From positions 43,615,902 to 43,679,901 of the forward strand of contig OU452198.1 of assembly GCA_911728435.2 (NCBI GenBank): 64,000 bases of DNA. The letters run 5' to 3'. Numbering within the stretch: the first letter of the stretch is position 1; each line of letters starts with the position of its first letter. The position numbers and the translations under genes are program-made. This document shows, in pieces, positions 22,035 through 32,810 of this stretch. A model generated the notes under the pieces. It was not told the origin of the DNA. It saw only the letters and a program-made list of their open reading frames with translations, and did not search any database. The stretch comes from Apoderus coryli. Lineage: Eukaryota; Arthropoda; Insecta; Coleoptera; Attelabidae.

Positions 22035-22431
22035 GCTCGCATCAGGGATCTTTTGAGAGTTTTGGTTGGCTCACAAACGATGCACAAAAGATTCGTTATT
22101 GTTCTTGGAATTTCAATATTGTAAATTTATTAGTATTCAAATAATTACATTTAACGTTTTAATTCTCTTTTTTACGAACAATTTCGTTTGCGAGTATGGA
22201 TTTGCCAGCAAATTCAGTTTGAACGATGCCAGTATGTTTTTCCATTGACCATTTGAGCCATCTACGAATATGTTACTGAGCCGCCTATGATGAACTGATG
22301 TGAGTTGGTTTGTGTAGCTTAGGGCTGTCGAAAACAAACTGTCTCTTCTTACAGGCGACTTCTGCTCTTTCTACTAGTTTAGAATACCTACCGTTTCGAG
22401 GTTTAACTTTGGATAAGAATCCTTTCTATTT

Positions 22432-22843
22432 TAGTCGAATTTTCGCCATTCACCCATTATAACCGGTTATAAATGGTTTAAGTTTCTGCATTCACGTGAC
22501 CACGGTTATTGCCGGTTTCACTATGATGCCGTCACGAAAAAGCCCTTCATTACGTCATTGTTCCTTCGCAGTTTAACCAAAAGTAACCTTGCCGATGAGC
22601 TGCGTTATTATCGGTCCATTCAAATATCTACTAAACATAACCTAAAAAAATTACTAATCTGTTTTCATAGAATAATGTTTACTACATAACCTCACAAAAT
22701 ACAAAAAATAAATACATAACATCACCCCGGTTACCTCTCGCTCATTCACGCGGGCTAAAAGCGGTTTGATTCGGTGAGGAAGGGCCAAAACCACGGGCAA
22801 CTGTCATCATAACCGCGGTTATAATCGGGCGAAAATTCGACTA
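22432..22843. mobile_element. MITE with TAGTCGAATTTTCGCC termini
   Basis: Left end TAGTCGAATTTTCGCC; the right end is its exact complement. The inverted repeats extend imperfectly over ATTATAACCG(C)GGTTAT. 412 bp, GC-richer interior, no ORF. No convincing target duplication was seen, so the superfamily is unassigned. Confidence 0.7.
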
Positions 22844-24454
22844 TTATATAAGTAGCAGATGTAACCAAACCCCCATTGGGCTGCAAGATTGTAGTTCCAT
22901 AGGTCTTATGGTAGAAAAGTACATCAACTGTCTGAAGGCGATAGCAGGGCTTTAGTTGGGCAGTAGTTTAATTAAAATCACGTTACGTGGATGTCGCATA
23001 GATTAAACGATATATTTTATATTAAAATTCTTCTTTCTAGTCTTAATCTGGCAACACCATTTAGATGTGACAAGGATCCCTTGTCAAAGCGTTGTAGTAT
23101 CAATTTTACTTTCAGCCGCATAATAAATAAAATACAACATTAATCAAAGTTAAATATGTATCAAAACTTCAAATTGTCTATTTAATTGTGTTAGATTAAT
23201 TTAGTAGTAAATAAAAATTCAGTTTGTATAAGAAATGTGCAATCTAGGGCTGGTTTAACAGGGACATGGATACAATACTCTGATGGCAACGTTAAAAGAA
23301 TAATTTGTATCCGCGCACTACTACTTTCAACTATAGAGGTCCCCACTGAGAGAGATTAATTTTGACATAAGAGTCCTACAATTACAAGGTTCGTTCCACA
23401 TTCCCATGTAGAGGTACTTGTTCTTCATTTTTCATAAAGTATCTGTTAAAACAGCTTTAATTAAAAATAGGTAGTAATAATAAACTTCTAGTCATTAAAT
23501 TATGTTGTTAAATATCAAAAATTGAAAATTTACCTTCAGCTACTAAATCCTTTTAATTTAGTAATTATTTTAAGTAATATAGTATTTATATAAATAAATT
23601 ATTACTTTTTTTTTTATTAGAAAATTTATATAAGATGTGTAATAACGAATTTTTCAATATCTGTTAATACTAATGAATTAACATTACTTACTATGATGTA
23701 TATTTATTAATTACAATTATTGTAGATGGGTCTAGTTTTATAAGTTTAAGAACAACAAAAAAATATTATAAAATAAAATTTAAGTGAAACAAAAGTAATC
23801 TGAATATAATAAATTAATAAATAAATCATATTCAACCTAAATAATGTTTCTATATTTATGTATATTACCCAGTTAATTGTGAGAATGCTCGCAATGCTCA
23901 TCATAAGCATTCACTCGCTATAACCATAGAAATCTTATATTATATATTATGTACTCTAGAATGCTAATTAAATACAGCCTAATACCAAAAAGTGTAACGG
24001 GTATGCAGAGTTTTCACGATCTACGCATGCTCCTCAATATCTTATTTTCAGTACAGAGCTGCCATATTTAAAAGTATTTTGTCGTTCGTCTTACAGAATT
24101 TATGCGACATATCTGTTTTATAAATAAATCCATATGTTGCGTCATACGAAACTGCTTGACAAAATCAAATAATTAAATGTTATCGGTAAAATTGCATACT
24201 GTTTAGTTTTCAACAATATGAACGAAACATTTTTTTCCAAATCTTATTAAATTTAGGAGATTTCGCAACAGCGTCTGTTTTCACAAATGACGTTTCTCGC
24301 AGTGGGAATATTTGTCAGAGTCGGCTTCACAACAATTCAGATAGTTAGGGATTTATTCGTGGTATATTTTAATTGTTGATAGATATACCTATTTGTGATT
24401 AAAATTGTTTTTAATATTTGTTATTTTGGTTTTAGTTCGTTTATTTAACAAACA
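22844..24454. other. Intergenic, very AT-rich
   Basis: No coding or TE signature recognised; 23500-24000 is extremely AT-rich. The last 200 bases are presumably promoter for the THAP locus at 24455. Confidence 0.4.
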
Positions 24455-25121
24455 ATGAGGTGTATAGTGTTGTGGTGTAAAAATGAAGGTCTCATTCCTG
24501 GTATTAAATATTTTCAGTAAGTTATTGTTTCGGGTTTCTAACAGTCTGAGTTTGAGTCAATATGATACCATTGACATGATACTCATTTTTAGCTTGACAA
24601 AAAAAAGACATGATGTTTGGATGCGGGCATTGGGATCCTAGTACAGAAAATTTATGTGATGGGAATGTCATATGCAGTAAGCATTTCGCTGCAGAAGATA
24701 TCATTTGTAGAGAAGACGGCAAGAGGATCACCCTCGTACCCGATGCAGTTCCCAAACTTTTGTTGAACAGAAGAGATTATGTAAATGAGAGTGGAAGGTA
24801 AATACTTAATCGTTTGATATCAAGCGACACTGCTTACTTAAAAGCAGTCTGTCAAAAATGCATGATATGTATGTCAAGAATATATTTCCTACGTTGTGTA
24901 GGTATACAAAGTTCGTTTGAATTCTGTTGTTAAACTGGAATATACTTAATTATAGAATCCTCCATGAAATTGCTGAGAATACAAGTTCTACCAACCATGT
25001 TTTGTCACAAAATATTATTGCGAGTAGTACGGATGATATGGAAGTGGTTTACATGGACACGGAAAATATTTGTGAAGTCACTGTTTCTTGCACCCCTTCT
25101 TTGAAGGCTGTAGAGAGGTAA
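24455..25121 (+). pseudogene. THAP-domain gene, three exons, one-base frameshift in the THAP domain
   Basis: Exon 1 24455-24516 (MRCIVLWCKNEGLIPGIKYF), exon 2 24593-24797 and exon 3 24956-25121. Introns are GT-AG with matching phases. The THAP C2CH module is clear: Cys3 and Cys8, then HLTKKRHDVWMRAL, then WDPSTENLCDGNVICSKHF and an AVP-like LVPDAVPKLLL. The two halves of exon 2 are in different frames. A one-base change around 24638-24642 (GCATTGGGATCC) is needed; as read, translation stops at TAG 24639-24641. Exon 3 ends ..SLKAVER then TAA, which also looks like a donor (AG|GTAAGA), so more exons may exist. The frameshift may be real decay or an assembly error. Function is inferred only as DNA binding. 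Confidence 0.65.
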
Positions 25122-25850
25122 GACGCCTAAGGTGGTTGTATAAACAAACAAATATTATATAATAATAAAATAAATAATTAGAATGCTCATGTCCTTAAGA
25201 TATTTTCCAGTATTAGAATTTTTACTTATTTCTCGTTTCTGCTTAGATTTATTATTATTGGGTTGTACCTGTTAGACAATAAAGTATTTAGATATTTAAT
25301 GTAATTTTTTATTTCTTAAATTCCTTTATTCCATTTTTTTATTTGAATGTTAGGTACCAAATGGTAAAATTTAATTTTAAATATACCTCTAACATAACAG
25401 TAATATTACATTTCATCAAAGCCGGTCCTGTTGAAAAATAAGATACTGGTGATCATGCGCATTATGTACAGCTTTACACTTTTGGTTACATTTTTGTACT
25501 ACGGGATTATCATTCTAGAGTATATATACTCGTATATATATATATAAGATTTCTGTGGCTATAACGAGTAAATCTCTTTGAAGGCGTTTTACTAGCAGAC
25601 ACATACATCAGCAGACCAGACGAGAGAGAATAGATGATAGACATAGTCCTTCTGAAACGAAAGGAGAGCTCCTGGAGGAATATAAGTCTTCCCTCCAGAA
25701 ATCTGTGACCAGATAGCTCCTTTCACCGGAGAGGTTTTAGTGGGTATTAGCTGGGACACCTTCCCAAGTTGGAGCCCCACACTCACCTGCGGATTACAGG
25801 TAGTCCTGTCGTAAAAACAAGAATAACTAGCTGTTGCCCTCGAGGCACGA
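25122..25850. other. Intergenic with LINE-tail remnants
   Basis: TACCTGTTAGACAATAAAGT at 25266-25285 matches the 3' end of the LINE at 44530-45693, so a short LINE 3' stub is likely. 25560-25800 is GC-richer, with GGTTTTAGTGGGTA at about 25732. That phrase recalls 3' ends of some insect LINEs, but I could not confirm it. Confidence 0.4.
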
Positions 25851-26154
25851 ATAGCTCTCCATATTTAAGTGTAAAAGTCATAATTTTATGACCTTTTTGT
25901 CATTTATCTAAATTTTTGTTTTGTTTTAGACATCAGCTATTTTTTTTTTTGTATCGGGTTTTGTGCCTTTTTCTTCTCTTTGGAGGCACTATTTATACGC
26001 AGATATTTTATATTCCAGATCTAGGCCAAATTCTTGTACGCAAAATAATTGATTTTTTTTTAGTTTTATTATAAAATTTATTTTGCCCCCTTTTCTACTA
26101 TTTACGAACGCCTATGTAAACAAAATTGTTATGCTGCATGTTGTAGGTTATCCG

Positions 26155-27740
26155 TTAAGTGGTTTTTGAGTTATCACGGATACAATTTTTTCCTGACCCT
26201 TTTATAGAATTTTCACGGACGCCTATGGAACATTAATTTTTGTCGTGTATTTTTAACACCAATTCAACTAGTTAAATATAAAAATTTTTACATTTTAATT
26301 TTTTTTTCATTTTACCCCTTTTTTTTACTATTTACGAACGCCTATGTAAATAAAAATTTGATGCTGCATTTTTTAGGTTATCTTATATGAAAGCTATATA
26401 TAATTAGCCAATTTTTCTGGTATATTTGGGAAACATTTTTTTTTCGTTTTTGACTCTTTTTTTAAGACTATTTTCGAACGCCTGTGTGAACTAATTCTTT
26501 TATGTAACATTTTTTAGGTTATATTCTATCACACCTATAAAAAGTTATTCAATATTTCGGATAAGTTTAAGAACTATAATTTTTTTAAATTTTTGAACCC
26601 TCTTTTAAACCCCTTGCCTACGCTCAATGTTAATCACCACCTATAAATAGCCTGTAGTATTTTCGTACCAAATGTGGTTAAAATCCGTTAAGTGGTTTTT
26701 GAGTTATCACGGATACAAATTTTTTCTGACCCTTTTATAGAATTTTCACGAACGCCTATGGAACATTAATTTTTGTCGTGTATTTTTAACACCAACTCAA
26801 CTAGTTAAATATAAAAATTTTTACATTTTAATTTTTTTTATTTTACCCCTTTTTCTACTATTTACGAACGCCTATGTAAATAAAAATTTTATGCTGCATT
26901 TTTTAGGTTATCTTATATCAAAGCTATATATAATTAGCCAAGTTTTCTGGTATATTTGGGAAACATTTTTTTTTCGTTTTTGACCCTTTTTTAACACTAT
27001 TTTCGAACGCCTGTGTGAACTAATTCTTTTATGTAACATTTTTTAGGTTATATTCTATCACAACTATAAAAAATTATTCAATATTTCGGATAAGTTTAAG
27101 AACTATGATTTTTTAAATTTTTGAAACCTCTTTTAAACCCGTTGCCTACGCTCAATGTTAATCACCACCTATAATTATCCTGTAGTATTTTCGTACCAAA
27201 TGTGGTTAAAATCCGTTAAATGGTTTTTGAGTTATCACGGATACAAATTTTTTCTGACCCTTTTATAGAATTTTTACGGACGCCTATGGTACATTAATTT
27301 TTGTCGTGTATTTTTAACACCAATTCATCTAGTTAAATATAAAATTTTTTACATTTTAATTTTTTTTTATTTTACCCCTTTTTCTACTATTTACGAACGC
27401 CTATGTGAATAAAAATTTTATGCTGCATTTTTTAGGTTATCTTATATCAAAGCTATATATAATTAGCCAATTTTTCTGGTATATTTGGGAAACGTTTTTT
27501 TTTTCGTTTTTGACCCTTTTTTTAAACTATTTTCGAACGCCTATGTGAACCAATTCTTTTATGGAATATTTTTTAGCTTATATTGTATCACAACTATGAA
27601 AAATTATTCCATATTTCGAATAAGTTTAGGAAATATATATTTTTTATGTTTTGACCCCTTTTCCACTATTTACGAACGCCTATGAAAGTAAGTTATTCAT
27701 AACACATTTTATAGGTTATATTCTATCAAAACTATCAATA
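26155..27740. repeat. Tandem repeat, ~530-bp unit, about three copies
   Basis: The phrase CGCCTATGG recurs at 26220, 26753 and 27281, spacing 533 and 528. Surrounding sequence is conserved in order: GTTATCACGGATACAA, CTATTTACGAACGCCTATG, GGTTATCTTATATCAAAGC, TTTTCGAACGCCTGTG. Shorter ACGAACGCC motifs recur within each unit, so the unit is itself internally repetitive. The copy at 51715-53402 has roughly one unit. Confidence 0.8.
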
Positions 27741-28063
27741 ACTAGTTAATATTTCTGCTATTTTTAAGAAATACGTTTTTTTTTAATCTTTTTTACCCCA
27801 TTTTACACTAGTTTCGAACGCCAATGTGGTCTAATATTTTATGTTCAATATTTTAGGTTATATTCAATTAAATGCGTAAAAAATTATGCAGTATTTCGGA
27901 TAAGTTTAAGAACTATGAATTTTTTTAATTTTTGAACCCTCTTTTAAACCCTTTGCCTACGCTCAATGTTTCCCAAAATCTAATCAGCTCCTTGCCATGT
28001 CCAATAGTATTTTTGTACCAAATTTGGTTAAAATCTGTTAAGCGGTTTTTGCGTTTTCGTGGA

Positions 28064-28100
28064 TACAGACAGACAGACAGACATACAGACAGACAGACAT

Positions 28101-28139
<39 letters not shown>
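28064..28139. repeat. (GACA)n microsatellite
   Basis: About 18 tetranucleotide units, mostly CAGA/GACA with CATA variants, near the right end of the Helentron-like element. Confidence 0.95.
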
Positions 28140-28394
28140 TTTTTTTAAAACTACTTATTTATGTATAAAATGACCAAAAAGAAGTATTTCCGGTGAAATT
28201 AAAAAAAAATTTTTTTTCATGAAACTAATAGTCTCCATATATACATATATTACATATATGATATGGAGAGCTAATAAACTGCGACATTGTCACGTTTAAC
28301 TTAAAAGTTAACATTAAGAATATTAAATGACACTTGACACTAATAAATATAAATGAAACATGTATATTTATGGTAATATAACAATAATATAACG

Positions 28395-29213
28395 CTATAA
28401 CTCAGGTGACATCATAGTTTTAATTTTTTTAACACTCCTTTCACTAGGTCTAGTTGCTATATGTTTCCCAAACACTCTAAATCTCATCTGGTCTAAACAA
28501 AATTCAAACAATGACGTGTCCTTTACAATTGCTAAAAAATAAATAAACAAATTACAAAATCGCACTTCAAAGCATTAGTTATTAGTAAAGTAATTCGATC
28601 GAGTTGTAAAATGACTTACTTTTCAATTTAGACTCGGGAGTAACTACCTGGAACGTTAGTTTAGTCTCTAATACTATTGTGCCACAAAGACCAACTAAAC
28701 TAGGACATTTCGATTGTATTACTTTTATATTAGCCCCAACCAATTCTGATTTAGCAACTATCACACTAAAATTACTCCAGTCATGGTCCGTATTTCTCGG
28801 TGGTTTCTTCAGTAAATCTAAGTTTTGTCTCATATAATCTCGCCACATCTCTCGCATCGGTTCTAAACTCTTATAATCCCAACCAGTTAAAGGTAGTTTC
28901 ATTAAGTTAAATTCCTTACGTTGATCTCGAGTTAAAAACGTCTTTTTCGGACGCCGTTTTCGTATCTTGGTGAATTTGTGTTGGAACAGTAGGAATTTCC
29001 ATTTTAGATCAGTTTTCATTGTACGTGCGTCTCCGGTTTGTAATGTTTGTATTAGAAATCGCTGGAGGCATTTTTGTGCAGTTTGAGGATTAAGATTTTG
29101 ACCACCGAGTATCGTTTCTGGCAATGGGGCTGTTACCGAGACTAAAAATTGAAAAAATTAGTTAAAGTTATGGTTAAAAATACTATTATATTACTTTTTT
29201 GATTTGTGTTCAT
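28395..29213 (-). CDS. POP4: Ribonuclease P/MRP protein subunit p29 (POP4), three exons, complete
   Basis: Protein subunit of nuclear RNase P and MRP, which process pre-tRNA and pre-rRNA. Exons in transcript order: 29195-29213 (MNTNQK), 28620-29141 and 28395-28531. Introns of 53 and 88 bp are GT-AG, and phases join K-I(A|TC) and K-T(A|CA). The result is 225 residues, close to the usual ~220. The N-terminal half is basic (KIRKRRPKKTFLTRDQRKEF). The Sm-like p29 domain starts near residue 130 and contains IQSKCPSLVGLCGTIVLETK at about 148-167 and TFQVVT. The C terminus FRVFGKHIATRPSERSVKKI matches the conserved end of the family. The ATG lies in the first small exon; the second exon alone has no ATG in frame at its start. 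Divergent from the rhodanese gene, with 775 bp between starts. Confidence 0.93.
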
Positions 29214-29988
29214 TATAATTTAAGTATTTATTGCAAAACACACGGCAAAAGCACAGCTAAGTTAGTTGTGGCAAAAGTATAACAAATAATCTGAGAAAAT
29301 AAAAACAAACAATTAACTTAACCTATAACTTATCTTATTAACCCTATTTGTCATTTGTCAGTTTTTATTCGTTCTTCTTGGCCTTCATCACGGAGTATTT
29401 AGCCAGAAAAGAAACACGTTAAGGTTCAAAAATTATTTGAACCAAATCTATGTAGGATCTCTTTATGGGTGACCCCAATAACACCTCTAGACGTTTATTT
29501 TTCCAAATTATACAGAGTGAAATTAATTAACAACAAAACGTTCAACAAAAGTAATTACCATTGTCTTTATAAAGACAATGGTAATTCTTAATATATCTGA
29601 CAAAATATGACGTCGTAAGGACCTGAAATGTACAGGCCAAAGAGGTTAAAGACTACAAAGGCAGCAGAGCACGTAAATATTGTTTTACTCATTTTAGAAA
29701 CGGCTATTAACACTTTTAGAAACTCTTTGTGAACTCCCCTTTACCCTAATTGTTTTGAATTCAATGACAATCATACAGTTCTGTCACATGTTGGAACAAA
29801 CTTATGCATGTTATATGTTATATCCTACCAGGCAACAGCCAAGGGAAAAGAATAAAGAAGAATAAGGTTACATAAACCGTAAATAGGTTATATTATATTG
29901 AACTTGTTTACGAAATATTGACCCCTAATATTTTTAAGTTTATTACAATTAAATTAAATATTAACTTATCTTATCAGTAACAGATACA
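29214..29988. promoter_or_regulatory. Divergent intergenic region between POP4 and the rhodanese gene
   Basis: Shared upstream region of two head-to-head housekeeping genes. It contains a 34-bp palindrome (29553-29586). It also has a short stretch (29370-29407, GGCCTTCATCA..GTATTTAGCCAG) related to the end of the LINE inserted at 35859-37083. No TATA or other promoter element could be assigned. Confidence 0.45.
29553..29586. repeat. Perfect 34-bp palindrome AATTACCATTGTCTTTA/TAAAGACAATGGTAATT
   Basis: Perfect inverted repeat with no spacer, axis between 29569 and 29570. The same half-site occurs three times at 1552-1635, upstream of GTF3C1. Confidence 0.85.
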
Positions 29989-30605
29989 ATGAAGAAACTG
30001 CTTCCTTTTGTTTTACTAAATATAAATAAAAGCCATGGATATACTATTAGAAGTTTTAGTGCAGTCCACTCTGCAAGTACATCCTTTATCACACAAAGAC
30101 CAATGTTCCAGGTATCAACAGTGAAAACATATTCCAGCAGCAATGTTTCTCAAGATATTGTGGATTTTGACACTACTAAAAGAGCCGCAGCGCAAACATC
30201 TATATTAGTAATAGATGTAAGAGAGCCACAAGAACTAATAGATACCGGGGTTATTCCAGGCAGTGTAAATATACCATGTAAGTTTATTTTATTGTAGAAT
30301 TAATGTAGATTTCTGTTTTTTCCTCTTTTAGTAGGAGAAGTTGAAAATGCCTTTAAAAACTTGAGTAATGAGGAATTTTTAACCAAGTATGGTATAACTA
30401 AACCTGCAAAGGAAGCAGAAATAATATTTTCGTGTAGAATGGGTCGAAGAAGTGCGACTGCGCAAGAAATTTCGAAAAAGTTGGGATATAAAAAGTAAGA
30501 ATAACTTTTGTATAATGATTGATTGATTCATAATATGATTTTGGTTTTAGTGTTAAGAATTATTTAGGTGGTTGGTTGGACTGGGAGGAGAATGTTAAAA
30601 AATAG
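29989..30605 (+). CDS. Single-domain rhodanese (thiosulfate sulfurtransferase-like), three exons, complete
   Basis: Rhodaneses move sulfane sulfur onto acceptors through a persulfide on a catalytic cysteine. Exons 29989-30277, 30332-30494 and 30551-30605, introns 54 and 56 bp, GT-AG, phases match; 168 residues ending TAG 30603-30605. Residues 1-50 are basic and Ser/Thr-rich without acids (MKKLLPFVLLNINKSHGYTI..), consistent with a mitochondrial presequence. The domain includes ILVIDVREPQELIDTGVIPG (72-91) and the active loop CRMGRRS with Cys131. It ends YLGGWLDWEENVKK. The CxxGxR loop indicates an active sulfurtransferase. It resembles insect Hsp67B2/TSTD-like proteins. Head-to-head with POP4. 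Confidence 0.92.
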
Positions 30606-30734
30606 GAAATAGTGTTATAATTTAAATTTTATTACATGTAGATATTGTTTAACGATTGTGATATTATAAATATTAAATATTTTGATTGTGGTGTTATTTT
30701 TGTTTGATGCGTATAAATATTGTACTGTTACCAT

Positions 30735-32152
30735 ACTTAGAACTAACTTAAAACTAACTGAAAAATACAAAAAAGGAAATACACGCATCAAAACGAAAGA
30801 AAATTGAGAGGATTACAAGAACAATTAATAATTAACATATGAACATAATTCATCAAAACAAATACATATCAGTAGCCCGCAAACATATCTCTAAACTTTT
30901 CTTAAAAGAATCAAGCGATACATTAAAAAAATAAACGTTTTCATTAATAACTAATCGGTTGCTGTATTTACAAGCCCGAAATAGCGGTGCTTTCATATTG
31001 ATAATTAGAACGAACCTGTGGCACCCAAAATAAACTAGCGCTTCTAGAGTGAACCCTAGGGACACGAAACCATAGCTGCTGAAGCAACCGAGGACAATCC
31101 AACATATTGTTGATCAACCTAAAAAGAAAGATCTGAGACGCGAAGATGCGTCTCTCGGCAAACGGCCGAAATCCGAACCTTGCCAGTAACAGGTCGTGAT
31201 CACACCCGCCACGAGGAGGAAAATATCCGTCAATTTTAAATGACAAATATTTTAAAAACTTACGTTGGATACTCTCCAATCTCTGTATATGAACACGGTA
31301 GATGGGCGACCAAATGATTGTAGCGAATTCCAAAATAGACACAACAAAGGCGAAATAGAGACTTTTCAGGCAGTCCATGTTGTTGAATTCTCTGGTCTGT
31401 CTAAAAATAAATCCTAACATTCGCAAAGCATTAGCAGAAACTTGCTCAATGTGGTAGTTGAAAGATAAATCACCATCCAAGTATACACCAAGATCTTTGA
31501 TTAAAGCGCAGCGTTCCAAATTTGAATTATCGATGGTGTAGTTTCGCAAAAACGGATCTTGACGTCTTGTAAATGTCACCGACTTACATTTGTTCAGATT
31601 TAGAGGAAGTCTATTTAGATCACACCATTCTGACAGCCGACACAGATCTGTTTGAAGTTGTGCGCAATCGTTCTCACAAACAACAGTGCGATACAATTTT
31701 AAATCATCCGCAAACAACAAATAATTGCTATTGAAACCAGAGCCAATATCGTTTACGAATATTGCAAAGAGAAGAGGAGACAACTTACTGCCCTGCGGAG
31801 TTCCACTTGAGGCTGTGAATGAACTTTTACTGAATCCATTGTATTCAACAAATTGTTGCCTTGCTCCCAGATAGGACTGAAAAAAATATATCAGATTCCT
31901 GCCGAAGCTAATGTCGCACATCTTCCGTTGAATCAGGAAATGATCAATCTTATTGAACGCCTTGGAAAAGTCAGTATAGATTGCGTCGACTTGCAAATCT
32001 CGACCGACAGCCGGACTTACATCCTGCAGGAAAGTGGTTAGATTGGTCACCGTAGAACGACCCTTAATGAACCCATGTTGCTGGTAAACTAGCCTATGTT
32101 TTATTTGCCCAAATAACTTATTGTGCAGCGCAATTTCAAAAACCTTTGCGTA
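30735..32152 (-). mobile_element. CR1/Jockey-type LINE fragment, copy 1 of a family
   Basis: Minus-strand ORF 30968-32050 holds [48 protein letters not shown], then NKCKSVTFTRRQD and LIKDLGVYLDGDLSFNYHIE. A thumb-like C-terminal region follows (LESIQRKFLKYLSFK). FADD is intact. 5' end truncated at about 32152. The 3' end is cut at about 30735, before the terminal repeat seen in the sister copy at 44530-45693. A frameshift near 30970-31060 disrupts the last residues. Confidence 0.88.
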
Positions 32153-32410
32153 AATTTAGAGGACAATGCAAAACAACTAGGTAGGTATTCCCTGGTTAAG
32201 ACCACAACTGGCCTTGAAATACAACCGCAAGTTTTTTAAATACTAAAATAAAAATTTTATTAAGCTTCTTCGCATAGTACAACATAAAACCAAATATTTC
32301 ATTGAAATTGTATTAGTCAGTGGAGTAGTTGTTTTGCTTTGTTCTCTAAATGTATACATAACATTTTCCATAGTGGGGACTAATTGGTTTCACATCGACG
32401 TTATCTTCCC
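32153..32410. other. No feature recognised
   Basis: Unassigned AT-rich sequence between two LINE fragments. Confidence 0.4.
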
Positions 32411-32810
32411 CTATATAGGGTCATTTAGTTGGCATCTTGGCCTCTTGAACCTCGTTGATTGTTGCTTGGGGTTGTAGTCCTCTGCTGTTCGTAGAAGTGG
32501 ATTCTGATGTCGCTCTGCTTTTTGAAAGACTGATGTTGCTCGCTGTGCGAGATGTTTCGTCAAGGAGTTGAGTCCTAAATCTCTACGGAGTGGGTCGTTC
32601 CTTACGAACCATGGTGCGTCTAGTGCTATTCTGATAGCCTTGTTCTCCTTTGCTTCCAGTTTCCTCCGGTATGACCTCGCTGCTTGTGCCCACGTTGCTG
32701 ACGCGTGTACGACATGCCCGGTTGTACGACAGCCTGGCTGCAATGCTGGGCATTATCAATTTAAGTTTCCATAATAGAATTATGTTTTGCTGCGATTTTC
32801 CCTGCATTGC
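32411..32810 (-). pseudogene. Jockey-clade LINE C-terminal fragment
   Basis: Minus-strand frames encode HASATWAQAARSYRRKLEAK, IALDAPWFVRNDPLRRDLGL and FQKAERHQNPLLR. This is the typical region downstream of RT in jockey elements (APWF.RN..L..DL). One frameshift lies near 32740. RT itself is absent. Confidence 0.75.

Larger units (their letters stand above)
20938..22431. other. Intergenic
   Basis: Apart from the repeat copy at 21036-21160 and the hammerhead-like motif at 22007-22034, I see short ACAGGGTG inverted ends at 21255-21275 (possible mariner MITE stub) and otherwise unrecognised AT-rich sequence. Confidence 0.4.
25851..28274. mobile_element. Helentron/HINE-like non-autonomous element, copy 1
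   Basis: Terminal inverted motif TAGCTCTCCATAT at the left and its complement at the right. A hairpin (CTCCATAT..ATATGGAG) lies immediately before the right end AGCTAA. A (GACA)n tract lies at 28064-28139, and long internal tandem repeats are present. Subterminal inverted motifs, a 3' hairpin and a GTCT/GACA microsatellite are hallmarks of DINE-1/HINE elements; assignment is by analogy. No ORF. A conserved leader GAGGCACGAATAGCTCTCC precedes both copies (also at 51704 and, diverged, at 51972), so the true left end may lie some 20 bp upstream. Confidence 0.65.

Noticed and set aside
25560..25810. GC-richer block suspected to be an RNA gene or LINE 3' end
   Set aside because: No RNA fold or homologous protein could be supported; GGTTTTAGTGGGTA alone is too weak.
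27932..28168. Frame reading RQTDRQTDRQTD
   Set aside because: Translation of the GACA microsatellite in a non-coding element.
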